Positions 34,248-43,426 of a stretch of DNA of 50,564 nucleotides are shown in pieces. How positions within the stretch are numbered: the first letter of the stretch is position 1; every line of letters starts with the position of its first letter. Source of the DNA: Deltaproteobacteria bacterium (GTDB taxonomy: Bacteria; Desulfobacterota; DSM-4660; Desulfatiglandales; HGW-15); NCBI GenBank assembly GCA_016931115.1, contig JAFGFM010000233.1:1-50564 (forward strand), in the 5' to 3' direction. The translations under genes were made by a program, and so were the position numbers. The notes below the pieces were generated by a model. That model was not told where the DNA came from. It saw only the letters and a program-made list of their open reading frames with translations, and searched no databases.

Positions 34248-34904
34248 AAAATACTTCGGTTCTTATATTCATTATTTATATCTAACTACCATCTGACCTA
34301 GAGGTTGGGTTGATAAGTTAACCTGCCAACGCGTTAAATATAATAGTGGCTTCCCTAAATGCCGTTGTTATCTCCGATACTGATATCAACTAAAAATATT
34401 ATTTGGATACGACCGGTAGAAAAGATGCACGCGCATCAGAGAAGCTCTTGTACATACCACCTGTGACTTCCTGATTTTATTATAACCCTTGGAAGAATCT
34501 ACTAAATATAATAGTTACTATCCTGTGGTTAAGGTGTTTATGTTGAAGTCAGGTGGCACACCCGTACATATCTATTTTCAAAGAGCCTTTTGTATCATTT
34601 GATTACTGGATCGGACCATCGCCTGATTAACTTTAAAAATATTTCCAACCGCACAAAAAATAATCAAAGATACTAATGATAATATTTTTACAGGTTGAAT
34701 AACTGAAAATTAACAGGTGAACTATTGCTTCAGATTGGGTTTATTCATTAGTAATTCTTACTACACAACTAATGGGTCAGGCTGATTTGTTATCATTTCC
34801 TAAACGCAACTAGATTATACGATTTACATATTCAGGTGTCCATCTTTATTTAAAGAAAATAGAAAATAATTATTTTTCCGCGCCGTTTCTACCATGTGCG
34901 CCAA
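34248..34904. other. gene-free region of about 650 bases
   Basis: No open frame over 60 codons on either strand. It holds a nested set of complementary segments (34406-34596, listed separately), a 13-base direct repeat TAAATATAATAGT at 34335-34347 and 34503-34515 (each containing a TATAAT), and a small hairpin CATTAGT/ACTAATG near 34747-34775. It lies downstream of both flanking genes (convergent), so it needs no promoter for them, which makes its length notable. Confidence 0.6.
34420..34600 (-). ncRNA. candidate structured RNA (long interrupted hairpin), unidentified
   Basis: Complementary segments are nested in order: GATAC 34406-34410 with GTATC 34592-34596, AAAAG 34420-34424 with CTTTT 34587-34591, GCTCTT 34444-34449 with AAGAGC 34581-34586, GTAC 34450-34453 with GTAC 34564-34567, CCACCT 34457-34462 with AGGTGG 34551-34556, and GACTTC 34465-34470 with GAAGTC 34545-34550. 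This is a rod of about 190 bases with internal loops and a large apical loop. Minus-strand orientation is preferred because GATGC-GCGT-GCATC (34437-34424) followed by TTTT resembles a short terminator. Overall shape recalls 6S RNA, but I could not match its conserved bases, and the strand is uncertain. Confidence 0.35.
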
Positions 34905-36248
34905 TCACATCTGATCAAGTTCATCATTTATCTTCTTGATATAGCTATTCAATTTTTCCAGCATTGGTGTTTCTGGATAACAACTTATCAGATTATCCAG
35001 AATTGTCTTTGATGACAGTAATAGCTCCTTTTTCTTTTGACCATTTTTTTCTTCACTCGCAGCCATGAATAATTTAGCAGCTTTTAATCTTTCATTATTG
35101 ATATGTTTATCTATAGCCAGGTTCTTCAACTTTTCTGCTTCAAAATTGGGGCCTTCGGAGGTAAGGGGTTTTAGAATTTTTATAGCCTCTTCATATTTTT
35201 CATCCTCTATTTTTCTTTTTGCATCTTCGAGTGTGGTATGATCTTTACTGTTTGAATTGTTATATTTTTCTTCGGCGGCATCCACACCCTTGAGTGCCTC
35301 TTCAATCATACCCAGTTCAGGGCCCTCCTCAGCAGAAAGGCGCCATCTTAGTAATATTAACCTGGCTCCAGTGAAATCATTCTGAGATAATAATTTTTTT
35401 ACATTATTAATTTTTTGTTCTGCCAGATCAGCTTTTTCAGGGTTGATATCTGAAATCTTTTTTTCAATTGAGGTGTCAAGTGTTGACTTATTCTCCATTG
35501 TTTTGGCAATAATTTTCTCAGTACCCTTATAGTTGTTGTTCTTTTCATCTATAAGATCAACCAGTTTCTCAAAAAAGAATGCGGCTTCTCTTGTGTTTCT
35601 CATCTTAATTTCCAGATCTATTATAATCGACAGGAGATTGACCATGTCTGGTCTTGACCCCATTTCATTGTATATATCTTTAGCAATAGACAGTGCCTCC
35701 TTTGTCATGGCGCTCCTTGATAAAGAGTCAACAAGGATTATGCCTATATCAGGGGTAAGGGCCCCTTTGCCATACATTGATTCAAGCTCTTTGCACTTTG
35801 ATATTACGTGATGAAGATTATCTGCCAGATAATCTTCAAATATCTGTTTTTTTAAGGATGAATATTCATTAATTATCTCCTTTTCTATCCCCCCGTCTAT
35901 GGCCCCCTCACCAAAAAGATATTGCTGTTCAATAATGCCCATGCTGTTAAATAGAGTCTGTATGGTTTTTATATAATCCTCGCGGGCAGCATTTCCTTTG
36001 TTCAACCCCTTAATCTTTTCATATGTCTGTAATAATGAGGTTGCTGTCTTTTTTTGTTTTTCTGACAGGTTATTTTCATAAAGGATCTTATTTAATGCCT
36101 CCATTTTTTGATCAAGCATATCATTGGAAAGGGCAGGGAGGGCATAGTATTCTACAGTCTCTTTTTCTGTTCGTTTGGGGATCGTAACGCAACCAGCCAG
36201 TATTATAAGTAAAATAAAAACATTAACTATTCTCAGGCTATTCATCAT
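34905..36248 (-). CDS. lipoprotein with helical (TPR-like) repeats
   Basis: The 447-aa product has a lipoprotein signal with the lipobox LAGC (Cys20). The mature protein is almost entirely charged alpha helix, with TPR-like pairs such as NDFTGARLILLRWRLSAEEG and EKYEEAIKILKPLTSEGPNF, so it probably acts as an envelope scaffold. Its ATG lies within the last 11 bases of the upstream class A penicillin-binding protein gene, so the two are coupled. By analogy with LpoA/LpoB, outer-membrane lipoproteins that activate class A PBPs through TPR-like domains, it may regulate that enzyme. The analogy is inference; no sequence similarity to LpoA is claimed. Confidence 0.8.
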   Translation of the reverse strand: MMNSLRIVNVFILLIILAGCVTIPKRTEKETVEYYALPALSNDMLDQKMEALNKILYENNLSEKQKKTATSLLQTYEKIKGLNKGNAAREDYIKTIQTLFNSMGIIEQQYLFGEGAIDGGIEKEIINEYSSLKKQIFEDYLADNLHHVISKCKELESMYGKGALTPDIGIILVDSLSRSAMTKEALSIAKDIYNEMGSRPDMVNLLSIIIDLEIKMRNTREAAFFFEKLVDLIDEKNNNYKGTEKIIAKTMENKSTLDTSIEKKISDINPEKADLAEQKINNVKKLLSQNDFTGARLILLRWRLSAEEGPELGMIEEALKGVDAAEEKYNNSNSKDHTTLEDAKRKIEDEKYEEAIKILKPLTSEGPNFEAEKLKNLAIDKHINNERLKAAKLFMAASEEKNGQKKKELLLSSKTILDNLISCYPETPMLEKLNSYIKKINDELDQM

Positions 36249-39200
36249 TATCTTTTCCTTTCAGGGGGCTGAATTCTCTTAAATATGCAGAGGATGATTT
36301 CTCTTCCTGGTTAATGTAGATTTCAGTAAACTGATCCTCTATTGGGTAGTTTTCATTTTCAGATACAGGAAGCCCATCCTTTTTAGACACGATTATAGGT
36401 GTCATACTATTATTTTTAGTTACCTCTATTGATGACGCGGTAAATGCCAGGTCAGAGATATTAATCCCTTTTTTGTATTCTTTGCTCTCAACGATCCCTT
36501 TTGCTGTATCAATCCATATAGGGAGTGCCCCAGATGCACCGGAAATACTAAAACTTTTTCCTTTCATGGGAAAATTATTATCATAACCAACATATGAGGC
36601 AATTACATATCCCAGATTAAGGTCAAATTCACCAGTAATACTGTCCAGGCCGGGAATATATCCGACAAAGCTTGAGTTTGTGAAACGGTTTGCAGTGCCT
36701 GTTTTTCCATAACACAAAACAGGTAATTCCATGTTGCCGCTTTCAAAATCAATATCCATCTTGACTGAATCCCTGGCCCTCTGACCTGTTCCATTTTTTA
36801 CTACATTTCTCAGTATCTCAATAATTGAAGCAGATACACTCTTTGATACCACTGTTTTGTTTTCAGGTTTATATTCCCATATCAGCACATTATCCCTGTC
36901 AGTAATTTTTGTTATTACTGGTATCAGACCTTCTGATGTATCAACGCCTGGAATAGTATCTATTTCGCCACTCAGCATTGTCTGATATGCCATAGCGCCT
37001 TCTATTATACTTATTGCATTTGGCCCAAGGGGAAAAGAAAGCACAGGGTCAAGAGGTGAATAGATGCCCATATCCTCTGCAAGCCTTTTAACATAAGCAA
37101 GATTCACCAGTGTTTTGAAATCTCTGATATGTGACAGGAGGTTTATGTCATACCTTGAATAGGCTGTTAATTCACGATAGTGTTTATTCATATAGTCCTG
37201 AAGGTTATTTAATATCCCGGATGGTACAAGGTCATCTATCCAGATATCATCAACGCTGAAATTTTCTTTCCTCTCAATAAGATCATTTATTGTGACTCTA
37301 AAAAATTCCCTGCCATTAATATAGAGCGGATTTTCAGTGTAAATGACTCTCTCGTCACCTTCATTTGTTTTCAGTATATACAGCCGGTTCAATCCTCTGT
37401 TAAGGCCTGTTTCTATGCTTGATGGATTATCGCTATAAAGAGTAAAGAGAAGATTGATATCCTTCAGGTCATCAAGCATCTGTGAATTGATTTTTTTCAG
37501 GTGATCATAGTTGTATCTTAAAATAGATTTATTATTGTTATCAGTGAGCTTTCTTGAATCAATGCTGAGATGAAGCCTGTTAATATTATCAAGGGCATAT
37601 AAATTTCCATCAAATAATATATCCGACTCAATGCTTTTGCAGGCCATATCAAAGGCTGCCTCTCTGATAGCGCTGTTTGTTACCAGCACCCCGTGTTCAT
37701 CCCTTATCCTGGAGACATAGTCATCATATGATTCATTGCTGCCACGGGTTAAACCCAGTATCTCTACAACATCCTTAAATTCACTCATGGTAAGCCGGTC
37801 TGTGAGATGATACAGCAGCCAGACAGTTGCAAGGTTTTCTGATTTTACCCCTGCCCATGTCATTGAGACTGTTTCGCTTTCAGGCTCGTGATCAGGATTT
37901 GGTAAATAATATGTGCTCTGATAGGTATAAAGATCACGCACATTAAACAGTTTATCAAGGCTGTGCCATTTGAGTTGAAGTGCGGCGGTATAAACGATTG
38001 GTTTAAATATTGATCCAAGCTGTCTTTTTGCATCAACAGCTCGATTAAAGTGCCTGTTAAAGTATCCACCAACCATGGCCTTTACCATACCATCCTTAAG
38101 AATAACCACTCCTCCTTCAAGCTCAGGGACAGGCGCAAGACATATTTTTTTTTCTCTCTCTTCCGTCATGGTGACAGGGATATAATCACCTTCATTAAAT
38201 AGATTAATAAATTCATTCAAATAGTTAAAATCATGTTTAAAATTATAGCCATACTTCCACATTGCCCATGCACTTGCCACCTCCTTAAGCGCTGGGATAT
38301 CAATGATACCGGTCATGACATCATTCCATGCTACGGATATTTCAGGCACCTTATCAGTCTTGACAATGCTGCTTATTTTTACAAAAAATGGGAGGCCTGA
38401 TTCCTGAGCCTGATAATAGGCACCCACCTTTTTTATGTATCTATCCTTGAAGATGTTATTATCCATGCCTGAGAGCCTTATATCCAGCAGGGGAAGATTC
38501 TTCTGAATACTCATTAAGGCTGCATCCTGAATCTCTTTATTAATAGAGGTGTAGATCTTGATACCTGATGTAGCAATATTATCGACACCTTCATCATGAA
38601 GTATTTTCTTGAAATATTCTGACTGCAGTTGATCCCTGATATAATCCAGTATTACATTTAATCGGTATGTTACCTGACCTTCATTGAACGGGACATCCTG
38701 TTTTATTGCCTCAAGATATTCTTCATTGGATATCATGTTTAATTTAAACATGTTTTTTAGCACATAGTTCTTCCGGATATTTGCATTTTTTATGGCCTTA
38801 TTCTTTCCTTCATCTGTATTTTTTGTAAATGGATTATATTTGTAAGGCCCCTTTACCATTCCAGCTATAAATGCGGCCTCAACAATAGTAAGCTCTTTTG
38901 CATCCTTATTAAAAAAATATTCAGATGCTATCCTGAGTCCCTTACCAAATCCGGTAACCTCAAACTGGTTAATATACATTTCAAGTATCTCCTCCTTGGT
39001 ATAAAAATACTCAAGAATCAGACCCTGAAACAGTTCTTTAAGTTTTGATAAGTAACCGCTTTTTTCCCTTTTAAAGACATTTTTGGCTGTCTGCTGTGTA
39101 ATGGTGCTTCCGCCCTGAACAACCTTTCCGACCTTCATATTGGCAATAAATGCCCTTGTAATAGCCTTGAAATCAAAGCCTGAATGATGGAAAAAATTAC

Positions 39201-39477
39201 CATCCTCTGATGCTATCAAGGCCTTGATGTAAATTTTAGGAATGTCCCCGTAATTAATATATTTACTGTGCATTTTTTCAAAAAAAACACCTATTGGTGT
39301 AATATCGTCATTATAAAAAACCGGACTTTCAGAGGATATTATATTGGCGATTACCCCACGGTCGATCTGGTTTTTTACCTCCTGTCGAACGAAGAATAGA
39401 AACACGAGCAGAGAAAAAAGCAGTGCGAAAAATGTTATAAGTGTAATGGTAATAATTCTTTTTAATTTTTTCTTCAT
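36238..39477 (-). CDS. class A penicillin-binding protein (transglycosylase-transpeptidase) with a large insertion
   Basis: The 1079-aa protein has an N-terminal membrane anchor (about 8-30). A GT51 transglycosylase domain follows, with catalytic Glu91 in IASEDGNFFHHSG, then QGGSTITQQTAKN at 121-133. The transpeptidase domain has SxxK at Ser489-Lys492 (GSIFKP), SxN at 546-548 (SEN) and KTGT at 925-928. It polymerises and cross-links peptidoglycan at the inner membrane. The distance from SxN to KTGT is about 380 residues; in usual class A PBPs it is roughly 100-170, so about 230 extra residues (about 555-790) are inserted. The domain resumes at LAYVKRLAEDMGIYSPLDP. The next gene is an overlapping helical lipoprotein. 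Confidence 0.93.
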   Translation of the reverse strand: MKKKLKRIITITLITFFALLFSLLVFLFFVRQEVKNQIDRGVIANIISSESPVFYNDDITPIGVFFEKMHSKYINYGDIPKIYIKALIASEDGNFFHHSGFDFKAITRAFIANMKVGKVVQGGSTITQQTAKNVFKREKSGYLSKLKELFQGLILEYFYTKEEILEMYINQFEVTGFGKGLRIASEYFFNKDAKELTIVEAAFIAGMVKGPYKYNPFTKNTDEGKNKAIKNANIRKNYVLKNMFKLNMISNEEYLEAIKQDVPFNEGQVTYRLNVILDYIRDQLQSEYFKKILHDEGVDNIATSGIKIYTSINKEIQDAALMSIQKNLPLLDIRLSGMDNNIFKDRYIKKVGAYYQAQESGLPFFVKISSIVKTDKVPEISVAWNDVMTGIIDIPALKEVASAWAMWKYGYNFKHDFNYLNEFINLFNEGDYIPVTMTEEREKKICLAPVPELEGGVVILKDGMVKAMVGGYFNRHFNRAVDAKRQLGSIFKPIVYTAALQLKWHSLDKLFNVRDLYTYQSTYYLPNPDHEPESETVSMTWAGVKSENLATVWLLYHLTDRLTMSEFKDVVEILGLTRGSNESYDDYVSRIRDEHGVLVTNSAIREAAFDMACKSIESDILFDGNLYALDNINRLHLSIDSRKLTDNNNKSILRYNYDHLKKINSQMLDDLKDINLLFTLYSDNPSSIETGLNRGLNRLYILKTNEGDERVIYTENPLYINGREFFRVTINDLIERKENFSVDDIWIDDLVPSGILNNLQDYMNKHYRELTAYSRYDINLLSHIRDFKTLVNLAYVKRLAEDMGIYSPLDPVLSFPLGPNAISIIEGAMAYQTMLSGEIDTIPGVDTSEGLIPVITKITDRDNVLIWEYKPENKTVVSKSVSASIIEILRNVVKNGTGQRARDSVKMDIDFESGNMELPVLCYGKTGTANRFTNSSFVGYIPGLDSITGEFDLNLGYVIASYVGYDNNFPMKGKSFSISGASGALPIWIDTAKGIVESKEYKKGINISDLAFTASSIEVTKNNSMTPIIVSKKDGLPVSENENYPIEDQFTEIYINQEEKSSSAYLREFSPLKGKDNDE

Positions 39478-39668
39478 TTTAGCTACTTGTCCAGAATCCT
39501 GTTAATATTTGAAATGCCCTTAAAAGAAATATCATAAAGCAGATAATCCAGATTTTTTCAACAGATTTAGTATTTATTACCATTTGACCTTCATGGATAA
39601 ATAAGTTACATGTCGCTAAAAAAACAATACTAGACGTCCACATCATCAATAATAGAGGAGCAGGTGAA

Positions 39669-40448
39669 TTGAAGAAGATAAAAGTCGGCATTATCGGGGG
39701 AACAGGGCTTGATGATACAGATATAATCAATGACAGAGTCATTCAGGATATTAGTACCCCCTATGGGAAACCATCTTCCACTCTGTTAATAGGAACAATT
39801 GGTGAGACAGATGTTGTCGTTTTATCAAGGCATGGTAAAAATCATTCAATTTACCCTTCCGCAGTCAATTACAGGGCAAATATATATGCACTGAAACAGG
39901 AGGGTTGCACACATATTATCGCCACTACGGCTGTTGGCTCTCTCAGAGAAGAAATTGAGCCAGGGGATTTGGTCTTCCCTGACCAGTTTATTGATTTTAC
40001 TAAACAAAGACCCCTTACTTTTTTTGATAAAGAGAGAGTGGTACATATCTCTATGTCACATCCATTTTGTGAAAATCTACGCAGTGTGCTGATAAAAAAT
40101 GCAAGGGAACTGGGCTTTCGTCATCATATAAAAGGAACAGTTATTACAATAGAAGGGCCAAGATTTTCTACAAAGGCTGAATCACATATGTTCAGAGGTT
40201 TTGGGGCTGATATAATAAATATGTCCACAGTTCCTGAAGTAATTCTCGCAAGAGAGCTTGGCATCTGTTATCAGGGTATTGCCATGTCTACTGACTATGA
40301 TTGCTGGAAAGAGGGTGAAGAGCCTGTTACATGGGAGATGATAGTTGAAATTATGAATAATACAGCAGGCAAGGTAAAAAGTTTGATACTCAAGATATTA
40401 CCTGAAATAAAATATATTAATGATGATTGTAACAAGGGGGTTGCCTGA
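39669..40448 (+). CDS. mtnP: S-methyl-5'-thioadenosine phosphorylase
   Basis: The 259-aa enzyme starts KVGIIGGTGLDDTDI with the phosphate-binding Thr, and contains SRHGKNHSIYPSAVNYRAN, TTAVGSLREEI, IEGPRFSTKAES, INMSTVPEVILARE and the adenine-recognising TDYDCW. It cleaves methylthioadenosine, a by-product of polyamine and autoinducer synthesis, to adenine and methylthioribose-1-phosphate. The start is TTG at 39669 with GAGGAG 8 bases upstream. It is followed by adenine phosphoribosyltransferase one base later, which recycles the adenine. The Asp of TDYDCW supports a 6-aminopurine substrate. Confidence 0.94.
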   Translation: MKKIKVGIIGGTGLDDTDIINDRVIQDISTPYGKPSSTLLIGTIGETDVVVLSRHGKNHSIYPSAVNYRANIYALKQEGCTHIIATTAVGSLREEIEPGDLVFPDQFIDFTKQRPLTFFDKERVVHISMSHPFCENLRSVLIKNARELGFRHHIKGTVITIEGPRFSTKAESHMFRGFGADIINMSTVPEVILARELGICYQGIAMSTDYDCWKEGEEPVTWEMIVEIMNNTAGKVKSLILKILPEIKYINDDCNKGVA

Positions 40449-40449
40449 T

Positions 40450-40983
40450 ATGACAATCAAATCCTACATAAGAAGCATACCTGATTATCCTAAAAAGGGT
40501 ATAATATTTAGAGATATTACTACCCTGATTAAAGACCCGTTAGGTTTCAGGATGGTTATTGACAGCTTTACCCAGCGCTATATAAAGGAACATACTGATT
40601 TTGATATTATCGCCGGAATAGAATCCCGCGGGTTTATTATTGGCGGGGCACTTTCCTATACACTTGGTAAGGGTTTTATACCAATAAGAAAAAAAGGCAA
40701 ACTTCCGGCAGAGGTGGTATCCTATGAATATGATCTGGAGTATGGAAAAGATACGGTTGAAATTCACAAGGATGCTATAAAAAAAGGCGACAGGGTGCTT
40801 ATTATTGATGATCTTTGCGCAACAGGGGGGACAGCTATAGCCGCAACCGCCCTCATTGAAAAACTGGGGGGCATAATATCAGAGGTTGCTTTTATTGTTG
40901 ATCTTCCAGACCTGAAAGGTTCTAAAAAATTAAAAAACAAGGGGTATAATGTACATAGTTTATTAGAATTTGAAGGCGAATAA
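40450..40983 (+). CDS. apt: adenine phosphoribosyltransferase
   Basis: The 177-aa protein has the APRT opening IRSIPDYPKKGIIFRDITTL, the ESRGFIIGGALSY loop and the PRPP-binding motif RVLIIDDLCATGGTAIAA. It converts adenine and PRPP to AMP in the cytoplasm. The chosen ATG (40450) is one base after the phosphorylase stop, with AAGGGGGT upstream; a longer frame starting inside that gene is rejected. Its TAA overlaps the permease ATG (TAATG), so three genes are coupled into a purine salvage operon. Confidence 0.95.
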   Translation: MTIKSYIRSIPDYPKKGIIFRDITTLIKDPLGFRMVIDSFTQRYIKEHTDFDIIAGIESRGFIIGGALSYTLGKGFIPIRKKGKLPAEVVSYEYDLEYGKDTVEIHKDAIKKGDRVLIIDDLCATGGTAIAATALIEKLGGIISEVAFIVDLPDLKGSKKLKNKGYNVHSLLEFEGE

Positions 40984-42446
40984 TGATACTCAAAAGCAGA
41001 CTGGATAAAATCTTCAGGCTTTCTGAAAATGGAAGTAATACAGGCACTGAGATTACTGCCGGTATCACTACCTTCATGACAATGGCATATATTATTGTTG
41101 TTCAGCCAATGGTCCTCTCAGGCAGGATGTTTGGCTTTGATACAGGTCTGGATTTTGGCGCTGTGATGACAGCTACCTGTATATCCTCTGCTGCTGCAAC
41201 AGCCATAATGGGTATATATGCAAGATACCCCATTGCCCAGGCACCTGGAATGGGAGAAAATTTTTTCTTTGTTTTTTCAGTTCTGCCTGCTGTTACTGCG
41301 GCAGGTTTTGCAAACTCATGGCAGGTTGGGCTTGGTATTGTCTTTATATCCGGCATACTGTTTCTTGCACTCTCATTACTTGGTGTCAGAAAAGTAATCA
41401 TTGATGCTGTAAGCCCAAGCATGAAAAACGCAATGGCTGTAGGCATAGGGATATTTATTGCCTTTATAGGTATGCAAAATGCAGGAGTTATTGTTACAGC
41501 AGCTACGATTGCTTCAACCCCTGATGGCGCAATTATAAGCGGCGGGACACTTGTTAAACTGAATCCACAAATATTTACAGTTGACCTTTTGGTTTTTGCA
41601 TCCGGTCTTTTATTAACCGCTGCACTTTATACTCGAAAAATCCGCGGAGCTATTATACTGGGAATTATAGGCGCCACATTCGCATCAATAATAATAAAGT
41701 TGATTGCATCTTCAGGTTTAGAGATAGCTGGATCGCCTTTTCTTTCAGATTCAAAACTTGTTAAGGAGTTTGCACTTTCATTAAATCTATTTTCTCTCCC
41801 CCCTTCCATAAAACCTACTTTTTTTAAAATGGATATACTTGGTGCACTTTCTCTTTCCATGGTGCCATTTATTATAATTTTTCTTTTCATGGATATGTTC
41901 GATACAATAGGCACACTCATAGGGGTAAGTGAACAGGCGGGGTTTATCAAGGATAACAGGCTTCCAAGAGCAGAAAAGGCCTTTTTATCCGATGCAGTCG
42001 GGACTGTGATAGGGGCATGTTCAGGGACAACAACTGTGACCAGTTTTATTGAAAGCGCTGCCGGGGTGGAGCAGGGGGGGCGTACAGGGTTGACGAGCAT
42101 AGTTGTAGCTCTCTTCTTTTTACTGGCACTTTTTTTGAGCCCCCTGATTTCCATGATAGGCAGTTATACAACGATTACTGCCCCTGCACTTATTGTAGTG
42201 GGCTCAATGATGATCAAAAATGTCCTGAAAATAAAGTGGGATGATTTTAGTGAATCAATCCCCTGTTTCCTGATGATTACAGGCATCCCACTGACATATT
42301 CCATTTCAGATGGGCTTACAATGGGTTTTGTAAGTTATCCCTTTATCAAGCTTTTAAGTGGAAAAGGAAAGAACATCAGCTGGTTTATGTATTTATTGGC
42401 AATTCTATTAATATTATACTTTGTTTTTGTCCGATCAAAGGTTTAA
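40983..42446 (+). CDS. NCS2-family purine permease (adenine/guanine/hypoxanthine type)
   Basis: The 487-aa protein is a 12-14-helix AzgA-like transporter: TEITAGITTFMTMAYIIVVQ at the start, then AQAPGMGENFFFVF, GTLIGVSEQAGF and a later CSGTTTVTSFIESAAGVEQG loop with the substrate and proton residues. It imports purine bases with H+. It is coupled to adenine phosphoribosyltransferase, so adenine or hypoxanthine is the likely cargo. Its stop overlaps the stop of the convergent nucleoside phosphorylase gene by four bases, with no terminator between them. Confidence 0.93.
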   Translation: MILKSRLDKIFRLSENGSNTGTEITAGITTFMTMAYIIVVQPMVLSGRMFGFDTGLDFGAVMTATCISSAAATAIMGIYARYPIAQAPGMGENFFFVFSVLPAVTAAGFANSWQVGLGIVFISGILFLALSLLGVRKVIIDAVSPSMKNAMAVGIGIFIAFIGMQNAGVIVTAATIASTPDGAIISGGTLVKLNPQIFTVDLLVFASGLLLTAALYTRKIRGAIILGIIGATFASIIIKLIASSGLEIAGSPFLSDSKLVKEFALSLNLFSLPPSIKPTFFKMDILGALSLSMVPFIIIFLFMDMFDTIGTLIGVSEQAGFIKDNRLPRAEKAFLSDAVGTVIGACSGTTTVTSFIESAAGVEQGGRTGLTSIVVALFFLLALFLSPLISMIGSYTTITAPALIVVGSMMIKNVLKIKWDDFSESIPCFLMITGIPLTYSISDGLTMGFVSYPFIKLLSGKGKNISWFMYLLAILLILYFVFVRSKV

Positions 42447-43258
42447 GGCAATTCTTTAATAACGCTCTCCCATAGCGCGGAAAGCAAAGGGCTTGCAGCC
42501 TTAGCTATTTTGATCACCTTTTCAACCTTTACCTCTTCCATGCAGTCAGGAAGATCCATATCAGTTATCACCACTATAGCCATTATCTTTAATCCGCAGT
42601 GCTTTGCCACAATCACTTCATGTACTGTGGACATACCAACAGCATCAGCTCCAAGCATCCTCATAAAACGAACCTCTGAAGGCGTTTCAAGGCAGGGGCC
42701 TGTAATACCCATGTAAACCCCCTGTTTAAGATCAATCTCAAGTTTCATGGCATTATTTTTTGCTATCAAAATCAATCCAGGGTCATATACCCTTGACATA
42801 TCCAAAAAGCGTGGGCCAAATTCATCAAGATTCGGGCCTGTCAGCGGGTCTATGCCTGTAAAATTAATATGATCATCTACGACCATAAGATCACCGGCTT
42901 TAAACATTGGATTAAACCCGCCCGCAGCACTTGAAATAAACAGATACTTAGCCCCAAGTTTCTTCATAATCCTTATCGGAAAGGTTATCTCTGAAGGAGA
43001 ATATCCTTCATAAAGATGAAAACGGCCTTCCATTGCAAGCACCCTTTTTCTGGATATGGTGCCTGCCACAAGGAAACCATCATGGCCGATAACAGTGGAA
43101 ACAGGGAAATAGGGTATATCTTTATATGCTATTCTATTATCTACTATCATTCTTCCAGTTAAGTTACCCAGCCCTGTACCTGTGATCATGCCTATATCAG
43201 GTGGATATTTTATAATAGATTCAATAAATTCAGCCGCTTTGTATATTTTTTCGAGCAC
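42443..43258 (-). CDS. purine nucleoside phosphorylase (trimeric type), possibly adenosine-specific
   Basis: The 271-aa enzyme shows the trimeric PNP fold: MITGTGLGNLTGRM, VIGHDGFLVAGTI, MEGRFHLYEGYS, ISSAAGGFNP, GITGPCLETPSEVRFMR and AVGMSTVHEVIVAKHCG. It cleaves purine nucleosides with phosphate. The base-recognition segment reads VVITDMDLPD, whereas 6-oxopurine PNPs have ITN at this place. Asp here is the residue used by methylthioadenosine phosphorylases for adenine, so adenosine or deoxyadenosine may be the substrate. The start is GTG 43256-43258 with GGAGG at 43265-43269. It converges on the purine permease. Confidence 0.9.
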   Translation of the reverse strand: MLEKIYKAAEFIESIIKYPPDIGMITGTGLGNLTGRMIVDNRIAYKDIPYFPVSTVIGHDGFLVAGTISRKRVLAMEGRFHLYEGYSPSEITFPIRIMKKLGAKYLFISSAAGGFNPMFKAGDLMVVDDHINFTGIDPLTGPNLDEFGPRFLDMSRVYDPGLILIAKNNAMKLEIDLKQGVYMGITGPCLETPSEVRFMRMLGADAVGMSTVHEVIVAKHCGLKIMAIVVITDMDLPDCMEEVKVEKVIKIAKAASPLLSALWESVIKELP

Positions 43259-43426
43259 TTGGAGCCTCCATCAAGTTGTGATTTATATAGATAGAATAAT
43301 AAATTGATATGGAAACTGTAATAAGATAATCCCGCAAATAAATCAAGCCCGGCAATACCAAAAAGCCATGACCTTGACAAAAAGTCTGTAATGTGAGAGT
43401 TTAACCCTGTTTTTAGGAGGTCAATA

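Noticed and set aside
34248-34904. tmRNA, SRP RNA or RNase P RNA in the gene-free region
   Set aside because: None of the conserved landmarks (tRNA-like ends, GGAAG-type SRP loop, RNase P core motifs) is present.
39584-39612. TTGACC...TACATG promoter for the MTA phosphorylase operon
   Set aside because: The -35 is good and spacing is 17, but the -10 matches only three of six consensus bases.
39479-39742. 87-codon minus-strand frame upstream of the PBP gene
   Set aside because: Overlaps the start of the MTA phosphorylase gene antisense; sequence is hydrophobic noise without a site.
41627-42154. 175-codon minus-strand frame
   Set aside because: Antisense to the purine permease; low-complexity composition from the complement of hydrophobic codons.
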